From Promicromonospora sp. MEB111 (lineage in GTDB: Bacteria > Actinomycetota > Actinomycetes > Actinomycetales > Cellulomonadaceae): 64,000 nt of DNA. The stretch's first letter is position 1; every line of letters begins with the position of its first letter. The stretch covers positions 1 to 64,000 of the forward strand of contig NZ_JARVSD010000009.1 of the NCBI RefSeq assembly GCF_030209445.1. Direction: 5' to 3'. Position numbers and translations under genes: made by a program. Of this stretch, positions 29,635 through 37,507 are shown in pieces. Below the pieces are notes generated by a model. The model saw only the letters and a program-made list of their open reading frames with translations. It made no database searches and was not told the DNA's origin.

Positions 29635-31176
29635 TCAGCGCAGCGAGGCCATCCAGGCCTCGACGTCCTCCGGCCGGCGGGGCAGCGCCGCCGAGAGGTT
29701 CTCGTTGCCGTCCTCGGTGACCAGCACGTCGTCCTCGATGCGCACGCCGATGCCGCGGAACTCCTCGGGGACGGCGAGGTCGTCGGCCTTGAAGTAGAGG
29801 CCCGGCTCGATGGTGAACACCATGCCCGGCTCCAGGGTGCCGTCGAGGTAGAGCTCGCGGCGCGCCTGCGCGCAGTCGTGCACGTCGAGGCCGAGGTGGT
29901 GCGACGTGCCGTGCACCATCCAGCGGCGGTGCTGCTGGCCGTCCTCGTCCAGCGCCTCGGCGGCGGTCACGCCGTCGGGCAGGAAGCCCCACTCCTCGAG
30001 GCGGGCCGCGATGACCTCCATCGCCGCCGCGTGGATGTCGCGGAACTTGGTGCCCGGCGTGGCGACGGCGAACGCGGCGTCGGCCGCGTCCAGCACCGCC
30101 TGGTAGATCTTGCGCTGCACGTCGGTGTACTCGCCGTCCACGGGCAGGGAGCGCGTGACGTCGGCGGTGTAGAGGGAGTCGACCTCGACGCCGCCGTCGA
30201 GCAGCAGCACGTCGCCCGACCGGACCTCGCCGTCGTTCCGGATCCAGTGCAGGGTCGTGGCGTGCTCGCCCGAGGCCGCGATGGTCTCGTAGCCCACGGC
30301 GTTGCCCTCGAGGCGCGCGTGCCCGTCGAAGGTGGTCTCGACGACGCGCTCGCCGCGGCGGTGCTCCTTGGCGGCGGGCAGCGCGCGGACGACGGCCTCG
30401 AAGCCCTCGATGGTGCGGGCCACGGCCTCGCGCATCTGCTGGATCTCGTACTCGTCCTTGATCAGCCGGAGCTCGGACGTGGCCTCGACGAGCACGTCGT
30501 CGGACAGGAGCTGCTCGTCCTCGGTCTCGCCGGCCTCCAGCCGGAGCTCCTCGACGAGCGCCTCGATCGCGTCGTCCGCGCCGGTCACCACGAGCAGGCG
30601 GACGCCGCCGTCGCCCACGTCCTTGGCCAGGGCGTCGCCCAGCTCGTCGATGTGGCGGGCCTCGATGCCGGTCAGGGTCTCGATGTCGGCCAGCGACGGG
30701 CGGGCGCCCACCCAGAACTCGCCGTACCGCGCGTCGGCGTAGAACTCCTCGTTGTCGCGCGGGGCGAGGGGGCGCACGTAGAGCACGGCGTGGTGGTTGG
30801 AACCGGCGTCGCCGGCGCCGTCCTCCACGGGGTGCAGCACCAGCACGGCGTCGGGCTCGCGGTCGGTGCCCAGGCCCGTGAGGTGCGCGAACGCCGAGTG
30901 CGGCCGGAACCGGTAGTCGGTGTCGTTCGACCGGGGCTTGAGCGAGCCCGCCGGGATCACGAGACGCGCGCCGGGCAGACGCTCGGAGAGCGCGGAGCGG
31001 CGGGCGACGGTGAACGGCGCGGCGTCCGACGGCGTCAGGCCGAGCTCGGCGCGCGGGGCCCACTGCGACATCACGAAGTTCTTGAACGCGGTCGAGGCAG
31101 GGCGGTGCGAGCGGTTGGAGCCGCGGTCCGCGGTCCCCTGCTCGTCAGGCTGAGAAGTGGTCGTGGGCTCGCTCAT
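29635..31176 (-). CDS. pepP: Xaa-Pro aminopeptidase (aminopeptidase P)
   Basis: A metallopeptidase that removes the residue before an N-terminal proline. The 513-residue protein has an N-terminal creatinase-like domain followed by the pita-bread domain. The dinuclear metal ligands are visible in LDGGVEVDSLYTADVTRSL (two Asp), VHGTSHHLGLDVHD (His), FTIEPGLYF (Glu) and GVRIEDDVLV (Glu). Length is normal for the actinobacterial type. Next on the strand is a small alpha/beta hydrolase 12 bases downstream of... the reverse order: that hydrolase lies upstream of pepP and may be cotranscribed with it. Confidence 0.94.
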   Translation of the reverse strand: MSEPTTTSQPDEQGTADRGSNRSHRPASTAFKNFVMSQWAPRAELGLTPSDAAPFTVARRSALSERLPGARLVIPAGSLKPRSNDTDYRFRPHSAFAHLTGLGTDREPDAVLVLHPVEDGAGDAGSNHHAVLYVRPLAPRDNEEFYADARYGEFWVGARPSLADIETLTGIEARHIDELGDALAKDVGDGGVRLLVVTGADDAIEALVEELRLEAGETEDEQLLSDDVLVEATSELRLIKDEYEIQQMREAVARTIEGFEAVVRALPAAKEHRRGERVVETTFDGHARLEGNAVGYETIAASGEHATTLHWIRNDGEVRSGDVLLLDGGVEVDSLYTADVTRSLPVDGEYTDVQRKIYQAVLDAADAAFAVATPGTKFRDIHAAAMEVIAARLEEWGFLPDGVTAAEALDEDGQQHRRWMVHGTSHHLGLDVHDCAQARRELYLDGTLEPGMVFTIEPGLYFKADDLAVPEEFRGIGVRIEDDVLVTEDGNENLSAALPRRPEDVEAWMASLR

Positions 31177-31188
31177 GCGCCCAGTGTT

Positions 31189-32022
31189 TCACGCACGCCG
31201 ACCGAAGTCGGCAAGCGCCCGGGTGAGCACCCGGTTGAACGCGGAGGGGGCCTCCGTGTTCACGTCGTGCCCCGCGCCGGGGACGACGACGAGCGCACCG
31301 TCGCGGGCGGCGGCGAGGTGTCGCTGCTCCCCGATGCGCATCGCGTCGCGCGCACCGTTGACGAACCAGACCGGCACCTGCGCGGCGCGCACGTTCGCGA
31401 TCGAGGAGCGTCCGGCGAGGTGCGTCAGCGCGTCCGTGACGACATCCCAGGTGGGCCGGTACATCTCGGCGGTCTGCAGCGGCGCGATCTCGATCTGCGC
31501 CAGGTCTGCGCCACCCGGGGCGCTCCGCAGCGGGCGGAACGGCAGCGTGGGCACCGAGAGACGTGCGCGGTGCACGGTCGGGTGCACGACACGGCCGGTC
31601 AGGCGGCGGGAGAGGTAGGCGGCGTTCGCCACGGTCCTCGCGACGTCCCGGTAGAGCCGCACGGGCTTGCCCTTCGGGTCGGACGTGCAGCCCGCGGCCA
31701 GCACGCCCACCAGGCGGTCGGTGGCCTCCGGCCGGGCGGCCCAGGCGAGCGACGTGTAGCCGCCCAGCGACAGGCCGACCAGGGCCACGGGCCCGGACGG
31801 TAGGGAGGCGACGGCGTCGTCCACGGCCTCGAAGGCGCCGTCCATGGTGAACCGGTCGTGGCGGCGCGACCCGTGCGCCGGCAGGTCGACCGCGACGGCC
31901 TCGTGGCCGGCCGCGCGCAGGTGCTCGACCTGGTTCTCCCAGATCGCACCGGAGCTGCGCATGCCGTGCACGAAGACCACGCTCGTAGGGGTGGTGTGCT
32001 CAGGCTCGTGGTTGCTGCTCAT
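31189..32022 (-). CDS. Alpha/beta hydrolase
   Basis: A 277-residue hydrolase with the oxyanion loop FVHGMRSSG, nucleophile elbow GLSLGGYTS and C-terminal catalytic His in GAGHDVNTEAP. The ATG at 32022 follows GAAGGCG; an upstream in-frame start at 32076 is less likely. It ends 12 bases before the pepP start on the same strand. The substrate is unknown; esterase or lipase activity of the LipV kind is possible. Confidence 0.83.
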   Translation of the reverse strand: MSSNHEPEHTTPTSVVFVHGMRSSGAIWENQVEHLRAAGHEAVAVDLPAHGSRRHDRFTMDGAFEAVDDAVASLPSGPVALVGLSLGGYTSLAWAARPEATDRLVGVLAAGCTSDPKGKPVRLYRDVARTVANAAYLSRRLTGRVVHPTVHRARLSVPTLPFRPLRSAPGGADLAQIEIAPLQTAEMYRPTWDVVTDALTHLAGRSSIANVRAAQVPVWFVNGARDAMRIGEQRHLAAARDGALVVVPGAGHDVNTEAPSAFNRVLTRALADFGRRA

Positions 32023-32169
32023 CGCCTTCGATGATGCGGGATCGGCTTGGGCGCGCGGCGTACGACGGCGGAACACGGCGTGAACGTGCTGTGTGGGCTT
32101 GCTGTCGCGCCGCCCGCGGCGTGCTGCACCTCACCACGTCCCGGTGCGTCCCCGGGGCCCAAGGATCTC

Positions 32170-32175
32170 TACCCT
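32170..32175 (+). promoter_or_regulatory. Leaderless -10 box of PHP gene
   Basis: TACCCT, six bases before the GTG at 32182. Confidence 0.5.
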
Positions 32176-32181
32176 TGTGGG

Positions 32182-33030
32182 GTGATCGACCTCCACACGC
32201 ACTCCACCGCGTCCGACGGCACCGACTCGCCAGCGCGCCTGGTGGAGGTCGCCGCCCGCGCGGGCATCGGCACGCTGGCCATCACGGACCACGACACGAC
32301 GTCGGGCTGGGCCGAGGCGGCCGAGGCTGCCGGCCGGTTCCAGGTGAGCCTGGTCCGCGGCGCCGAGATCTCCGCGATCGCCCGGACACCGGGCTGGGGC
32401 ACCGGCGTCCACCTGCTGGCCTACCTGCACGACCCGACGCACCCCGACCTGCTGGGCGAGACCGAGCGCACCCGCGCGGACCGCGAGTCGCGGGCCCGGC
32501 GCATGGTGGACCTGCTGGCCGAGGACTTCCCGATCACCTGGGACGACCTGCTCGCCCAGACGAAGCCCGGCACCACGCTGGGCCGCCCGCACCTCGCGGA
32601 CGCGCTGGTGGCGGCGGGCGTCGTCCGCGACCGGGACGAGGCGTTCGCCACCATCCTGCGCCCTGGCACCCGCTACTACGTGGGCCACTACGCGCCCGAC
32701 GCCGTCGCCGCAGTCCGGGCCGTCCGCGCGGCGGGCGGCGTGCCGGTGCTCGCGCACCCCGGGGCGGACGCCCGCGGCCGGATCGTGCCGGACTCGACGA
32801 TCGAGGAGCTCGCCGCGGCGGGGCTGGCGGGGCTCGAGGTGGACCACCGCGACCACACGCCCGACACGCGCCGGCGCCTGCGCGACCTCGCCGAGTCGCT
32901 GGGCCTGCTGGTCACGGGGTCGAGCGACTTCCACGGGGCGGGCAAGCAGAACCGGATCGGCGAGAACACCACGGCGCCCGCCGTGCTCGAGGCCATCGCG
33001 GACCAGGGGGCGCTGGAGGTGCTCGGGTGA
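32182..33030 (+). CDS. PHP-domain phosphoesterase
   Basis: A 282-residue polymerase-and-histidinol-phosphatase-fold enzyme. The trinuclear metal motifs are present: IDLHTHSTASDG at the N-terminus, ITDHDTTSG, the internal VLAHPGADA and C-terminal SSDFHGAGK. The closest characterised relatives are 3',5'-nucleoside bisphosphate phosphatases and 5'-3' exonucleases (YciV/RNase AM type), so RNA end or pAp metabolism is likely. The GTG start is leaderless. Its TGA stop overlaps the GTG of the MarC gene. Confidence 0.88.
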   Translation: MIDLHTHSTASDGTDSPARLVEVAARAGIGTLAITDHDTTSGWAEAAEAAGRFQVSLVRGAEISAIARTPGWGTGVHLLAYLHDPTHPDLLGETERTRADRESRARRMVDLLAEDFPITWDDLLAQTKPGTTLGRPHLADALVAAGVVRDRDEAFATILRPGTRYYVGHYAPDAVAAVRAVRAAGGVPVLAHPGADARGRIVPDSTIEELAAAGLAGLEVDHRDHTPDTRRRLRDLAESLGLLVTGSSDFHGAGKQNRIGENTTAPAVLEAIADQGALEVLG

Positions 33031-33662
33031 GCTGGTTCGACGTCGCGCTGTTCACCGAGGTGTTCGTGACGCTGTTCGTGATCATGGACCCGCCCGGGAC
33101 GGTGCCGGTGTTCCTCGCGCTCACCTCGCGGATGACGGCGCAGGACCGCAAGCGGGCGGCGCGTACCGCGATCTTCGTGGCGTTCGGCGTGATCGTGGTG
33201 TTCGCGCTGTTCGGCCAGCTCCTGCTGGAGCACATGGGCATCTCGCTCGCGGCGCTGCAGGCGTCGGGCGGCCTGCTCCTGCTGCTCGTGGCGCTGGAGC
33301 TGCTCATGGGCAAGATGGACGCGGGCGAGACCGACTCCGGCGGGTCCACCAAGAACGTGGCCCTGGTGCCGCTGGCGACGCCGCTGCTGGCCGGGCCGGG
33401 CACGATCGTCGCCACCATGGTGTTCGTGCAGCAGGGCGTGAGCGCCGGCGAGTCACCGGTGGGGCACTACGCCTCGATCGGGGTCGGCATCGTCGCGGTG
33501 TGCATCTGCACCTGGGCCGCGATGCGGTTCGCCGGGCTGGTGCACCGCGTGCTCAAGGACTCCGGCGTCACCCTGGTCACCCGGATCGCGGGCGTGCTGC
33601 TCGCGGCGATCGCCACGCAGATGATCGCGAACGGCGTGATCGAGTTCGTGCGCACGGTCTGA
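33027..33662 (+). CDS. MarC family membrane protein
   Basis: A 211-residue protein with six membrane helices. The first helix FVTLFVIMDPPGTVPVFLAL and the central PLATPLLAGPGTI motif are characteristic of MarC. The family's function is unsettled; it is not a proven drug transporter. The GTG at 33027 overlaps the preceding stop, so it is coupled to the PHP gene. Confidence 0.9.
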   Translation: MSWFDVALFTEVFVTLFVIMDPPGTVPVFLALTSRMTAQDRKRAARTAIFVAFGVIVVFALFGQLLLEHMGISLAALQASGGLLLLLVALELLMGKMDAGETDSGGSTKNVALVPLATPLLAGPGTIVATMVFVQQGVSAGESPVGHYASIGVGIVAVCICTWAAMRFAGLVHRVLKDSGVTLVTRIAGVLLAAIATQMIANGVIEFVRTV

Positions 33663-33684
33663 CCTCGTCCGGCCGGGGTGCGGC

Positions 33685-33981
33685 TCAGACGTCGATCGTC
33701 TCCAGGGTGACCCGCACCGGCTTCTCCGGGACGAGCTTCTCGGCCTGCCGCACCTTCTTCTTCATCGGCAGCACGTAGCCGCCGTTGCTGTCGCTCGGGA
33801 AGACCGACGTGGTCCAGGTGGTCGCCCCGACGGTGACCCGTACCCGGATCGAGCCGAACCCGCGCGGCGGCAGCGGGAGGTCGGCCAGCTCGTCGGAGTG
33901 CTCCGGGGGCACGGTCACGAACCACCAGGAGTCGGTACGCACCTGCCACTGCCACAAGGGGGCGGCGAACTCGATCTGCAC
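33685..33981 (-). CDS. DUF1905 protein
   Basis: A 98-residue beta-barrel-like DUF1905 protein: PLWQWQVRTDSWWFVTVP at the N-terminus, GFGSIRVRVTVG and YVLPMKKKVR in the middle, VRVTLETIDV at the end. The GTG at 33981 is chosen because the longer in-frame ATG (34023) falls inside the terminator hairpin of the upstream helicase gene. No function is known. Convergent with marC. Confidence 0.82.
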   Translation of the reverse strand: MQIEFAAPLWQWQVRTDSWWFVTVPPEHSDELADLPLPPRGFGSIRVRVTVGATTWTTSVFPSDSNGGYVLPMKKKVRQAEKLVPEKPVRVTLETIDV

Positions 33982-34012
33982 GTTGCTGAGCCTGTCAGAA
34001 ACCCGGGAAACT

Positions 34013-34052
34013 GTCAGACCCACAGGTCACCGGGGTGCCCTGTGGGTCTGAC
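34013..34052 (-). terminator. Terminator after DEAD-box helicase gene
   Basis: An 18-base stem (34013-34030 with 34035-34052) with one mismatch and loop CGGG lies 19 bases beyond the helicase stop. Its left arm matches the hairpin at 57010-57049 at 16 of 18 positions. Confidence 0.75.
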
Positions 34053-34070
34053 ACGTTCAACGGCTCCAGA

Positions 34071-35723
34071 TCAGGAGTCGGCCTGGGTTCCTTCGGCCGG
34101 GCGTCCGCCGCGCGTGCGGCGACGGCTGCGGCTCCGGCGACGGCGCTGACCGTCGTCCTCGCCGCCCGACGCCGGGCGGTCGGCGGGGGCGCCCTCGGAG
34201 CCGGCTGCCGGGCCGGCGTCGGTGCGGGAGGCCGAGCGGGAACCGCCGTGCGAGCCGCCGCCCTGACGGCCGCCCGAACGGCTGCCGCCGGGGCGACCGC
34301 CGCCCGAGCGCGAGCCGCTGTTGCGCTTGCCCGTCTCGCCCAGGTCCTCGAGCTCCTCGGCGTCCAGGCCGGCGAGGTGCTGCGCGGACCGCGGCAGGCG
34401 GCCCTTGGTGCCCTCGGGGATGTTCAGGTCCGCGTACAGGTGCGGCGACGTCGAGTAGGTCTCGACCGGCTCCGGGAAGCCGACCTCGAGTGCCTTGTCG
34501 ATGAGCGACCAGCGCGGCACGTCGTCCCAGTCGACGAACGTGACGGCGGTACCCGTGTTGCCGGCGCGGCCGGTGCGGCCCACGCGGTGCAGGTAGGTGC
34601 GCTCGTCCTCGGGGCACTGGTAGTTGACCACGTGGGTCACGTCCTCGACGTCGATGCCGCGGGCGGCGACGTCGGTCGCGACGAGCACGTCGATCTTGCC
34701 GTTGCGGAACGCGCGCAGCGCCTGCTCGCGGGCGCCCTGGCCCAGGTCGCCGTGGATCGCGCCGGCGGCGAAGCCACGGGACTGCAGCTCCTCCGCGACC
34801 TTGGCGGCAGTGCGCTTGGTGCGCGCGAACACGATGCTGCGGCCGCGGCCCTCGGACTGGAGCAGACGCGCCAGCACCTCGACCTTGTCCAGGGCGTGGG
34901 CCCGGTACACGACCTGCTTGATGTTCTTGACGGTCGCGCCCTCGTCGTCCGGCTCGGCGGCGCGGATGTGCGTGGGCTGCTTCATGTAGCGGCGGGCCAT
35001 CGAGACGACGGCGCCCGGCATGGTCGCGCTGAACAGCATGGTGTGCCGCTGCGCGGGGGTGCGGGCGAGGATCTTCTCGACGTCGGGCAGGAACCCGAGG
35101 TCGAGCATCTCGTCGGCCTCGTCGAGGACCACGGTCGCGGCGCGCAGCAGCGTGAGGTGCCCCTGGTTGAGGAGGTCGATCATGCGACCGGGGGTGCCCA
35201 CCACGACGTCGACGCCGGACTTCAGCGCGTCGATCTGCGGCTCGTACGCGCGGCCGCCGTAGACCTGCACGATGCGGACGCTGCGCTTGGCGGACGCGGT
35301 GGCCAGGTCGTTCGCGACCTGGACCGCGAGCTCGCGGGTCGGGACCACGACGACGGCCTGCGGCTTGCCGGGGGCGACGAGCTCGTCGTAGCCGGGCTCG
35401 CCCGGGGCCACCACGCGGTGCAGCAGCGGGACGCCGAAACCGAGCGTCTTGCCGGTACCGGTCTTGGCCTGGCCGATGATGTCGTGCCCGCTCATCGCGA
35501 CGGGCAGCGTCATGGCCTGGATGGGGAACGGGTGGGTGATGCCCGAGTCCAGCAGCGCGGCGACGATCTCGGGGCGGACGCCGAAGTCCGCGAACGTCAC
35601 GTTCTGCGCCTGGATGGCGGACGGGGAGGAGTAGTCGGGCCCCGAGGCCACGGTGGGCTCGGGGTCGGTCACGGTGGCCGCGCTCGCGGCCGGGGTGTCG
35701 GTGGTAGTCACTGGCGCCTTCAT
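34071..35723 (-). CDS. DEAD-box RNA helicase
   Basis: A 550-residue RNA helicase. Motifs in order: Q-motif around PFPIQAMTLPVA, Walker A AKTGTGKT, PTRELAVQ, GTPGRMIDL, DEADEMLDLGF, SATMPG, then ATDVAARGIDVEDV and HRVGRTGRAG. The C-terminal 110 residues are a Gly/Arg/Ser-rich RNA-binding tail (GGGRPGGSRSGGRQGG). The ATG at 35723 is preferred over 35795. A leader of more than 200 bases without genes precedes it, as often seen for cold-regulated helicases. The gene position recalls rhlE (Rv3211). Confidence 0.94.
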   Translation of the reverse strand: MKAPVTTTDTPAASAATVTDPEPTVASGPDYSSPSAIQAQNVTFADFGVRPEIVAALLDSGITHPFPIQAMTLPVAMSGHDIIGQAKTGTGKTLGFGVPLLHRVVAPGEPGYDELVAPGKPQAVVVVPTRELAVQVANDLATASAKRSVRIVQVYGGRAYEPQIDALKSGVDVVVGTPGRMIDLLNQGHLTLLRAATVVLDEADEMLDLGFLPDVEKILARTPAQRHTMLFSATMPGAVVSMARRYMKQPTHIRAAEPDDEGATVKNIKQVVYRAHALDKVEVLARLLQSEGRGRSIVFARTKRTAAKVAEELQSRGFAAGAIHGDLGQGAREQALRAFRNGKIDVLVATDVAARGIDVEDVTHVVNYQCPEDERTYLHRVGRTGRAGNTGTAVTFVDWDDVPRWSLIDKALEVGFPEPVETYSTSPHLYADLNIPEGTKGRLPRSAQHLAGLDAEELEDLGETGKRNSGSRSGGGRPGGSRSGGRQGGGSHGGSRSASRTDAGPAAGSEGAPADRPASGGEDDGQRRRRSRSRRRTRGGRPAEGTQADS

Positions 35724-35974
35724 CTTCTCGCGGCGCGGTGGGCCCTCATGGCCCGGCGATCGCGCCTTCGTGCGGCAGCCGATCGTGAAAATCATCGCGC
35801 GCCGGGCGGGGAGGCCCAGGCTGCGCGTCCTGTCGGCGGCCTCGCGGAGGAGGTCGGAGCACAGGCTCGGGGGTCGGAACGTGACGACCGGGCAACCGAT
35901 GTACGTCGTTCATGGTACGCGCAGGATGTTTCCGTGTGGTTAGCGAAACGCCTCCCGCACCCCGTTAGTAACGA
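35724..35974 (-). other. Gene-free leader of the DEAD-box helicase
   Basis: No supported gene lies here. The minus strand carries a candidate -10 TACCAT about 195 bases before the helicase ATG, so a long untranslated leader is likely. Small GC-rich hairpins occur near 35740-35770. No known riboswitch was recognised. Confidence 0.35.
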
Positions 35975-36022
35975 ACGCCACGTGGCGGAGAGCCCTCGCG
36001 GGCCCCGTCCGCCACGTGGCGT
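35975..36022 (-). terminator. Terminator after DUF3107 gene
   Basis: Perfect 15-base arms (35975-35989 and 36008-36022) follow the DUF3107 stop. Each arm contains the palindrome CGCCACGTGGCG, so each could also form a symmetric protein site. Confidence 0.65.
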
Positions 36023-36037
36023 CGGATACCGCAGGGA

Positions 36038-36259
36038 TCAGACGGCGCCGAAGCCGACCTTGCGCTGCTCCTCGGAGCCGATCTCGACGTAGCCGATGGC
36101 GCTGCCAGGGATGATCACCTGGCGGCCGCGGGAGTCGGTGAGCTCGAGGGGGCCGCCGGCCAGGGCCTTCTTGACGGCCGTCGCGACGGCGTCCGCGCTC
36201 TCGTCGGTCTCGACCACGACCTCGCGCGGCAGGTGCTGCACACCGATGGTGACGTCCAC
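36038..36259 (-). CDS. DUF3107 small protein
   Basis: A complete 73-residue member of DUF3107: MDVTIGVQHLPREVVVETDE, an alanine-rich helix and VIIPGSAIGYVEIG. The mycobacterial homologue is TB9.4 (Rv3208A). Function unknown. It is in the same neighbourhood (DUF3152, DEAD helicase) as in mycobacteria. Confidence 0.92.
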   Translation of the reverse strand: MDVTIGVQHLPREVVVETDESADAVATAVKKALAGGPLELTDSRGRQVIIPGSAIGYVEIGSEEQRKVGFGAV

Positions 36260-36428
36260 GTTTACTCCAGTTCGGTCGGGGATTGCGCCGTGTGCCCGGT
36301 GGTCCGGGGACCCGGCCTGACGATCCTAGTCACGCACCGGGGCGGTCGGCCCGCGGTTTCGCCGTGAGCCGATACGTGTCCACATCCTGTGGACGACATC
36401 GTGGGCCCGCGGGCCGGTGCGTGGCACC

Positions 36429-37406
36429 ATGGTCGGCGTGAAGAGCCCGCGGCCTGACCCTCGGCGCGCCATGCTCGCGCTCGGTCTCTGCCTGGCGCTC
36501 GGCCTCGGCGCGGGCGTCGCCGTGACGATGAGCACCGAGCCCGAGGCCTCCGCGGCCGCCGTGGCCGGAGTGGTCGAGGACAACCTCGGCGTCGAGGCGG
36601 GCGACGCGATCCGGGACGCGTACGAGGCGGCCAGGTCGGGCGACCGCACGGCGCCGCCGGTCCCGGCCGTCCCCCTGGACGCCGGCGCGGCCGTCGAGGC
36701 CGAGGGCGCGCCGGAGCTGGATGCCGCCGACGCGACCGGCCTTCCGTCACCCGCGGCGTCCGGCCTGCCCTCGGCGGACGCGCCGTCCGCCGGCAAGTCG
36801 GCCCCGCCGGCGCCCGCCACCGTCCCCGAGCCGACGCCGGAGCCCGGTTCCGGTCTGCTCGGTACGCGGGTGAGCGTGAAGCCGGAGCTGTCCGGCAAGC
36901 TCGTGGTGGCGAGCGGGTCGCGCGCGGCGCCGGCGGAGGGCAAGGTCTGGCGGGTCCAGATCGCGGTCGAGAAGGGCCTGCCGGTGGATCCGGAGGCGTT
37001 CGCCGAGGCCGTGCTGGCGACGCTGAACGACCCGCGCGGCTGGAACGGCGCGGACGGGTCGACCTTCGCCTGGACCGACTCGGACCGCTACGACGTGCGC
37101 GTCGTGCTCGCGAGCCCCGGCACGACCGACCGGCTCTGCCTCCCGCTGGACACGATCGGCGAGCTCTCGTGCGGCATCGAGGAGACCGCCGTGCTCAACT
37201 TCAAGCGCTGGGCCACGGGGTCCGAGGCGTGGAAGAACGTCGGGAACTACCGGCACTACCTGGTGAACCACGAGGTGGGGCACGTGATCGGGTACCACCA
37301 CGACCTGTGCCGGGGCAAGGGCGAGCACGCCACCGTGATGGTGCAGCAGACCAGAACGACGAGCGGCTGCATCCCGCAGCCGTGGCCCGCCCCGGACGCG
37401 GGCTGA
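36429..37406 (+). CDS. DUF3152 secreted/anchored putative zinc metallopeptidase
   Basis: The 325-residue protein has an N-terminal membrane helix (about 13-33), a Pro/Ala-rich extracytoplasmic linker and a C-terminal DUF3152 domain (about 140-325). The domain holds HEVGHVIGYHH at about 281-291, matching the extended zinc motif HExxHxxGxxH; nearby cysteines (LCLP, LSCG, DLCRG, SGCI) could form disulphides. Catalysis has not been shown for the family as far as I know. The ATG at 36429 is preferred to GTG 36417. Homologue in mycobacteria: Rv3207c. Confidence 0.85.
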   Translation: MVGVKSPRPDPRRAMLALGLCLALGLGAGVAVTMSTEPEASAAAVAGVVEDNLGVEAGDAIRDAYEAARSGDRTAPPVPAVPLDAGAAVEAEGAPELDAADATGLPSPAASGLPSADAPSAGKSAPPAPATVPEPTPEPGSGLLGTRVSVKPELSGKLVVASGSRAAPAEGKVWRVQIAVEKGLPVDPEAFAEAVLATLNDPRGWNGADGSTFAWTDSDRYDVRVVLASPGTTDRLCLPLDTIGELSCGIEETAVLNFKRWATGSEAWKNVGNYRHYLVNHEVGHVIGYHHDLCRGKGEHATVMVQQTRTTSGCIPQPWPAPDAG

Positions 37407-37507
37407 GACCGGGATCACTGCGCCCCCACCGGGGGTGAACCGGACATTCGCGACGCCTCCGCGCGGGGCGTCGGGGAGTGTCAGTGGCTCGTGGTTCGAT
37501 CGTCCGC

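Noticed and set aside
33685-34023. Longer start for the DUF1905 gene at 34023
   Set aside because: That ATG falls inside the helicase terminator stem, and the added residues do not resemble the family N-terminus.
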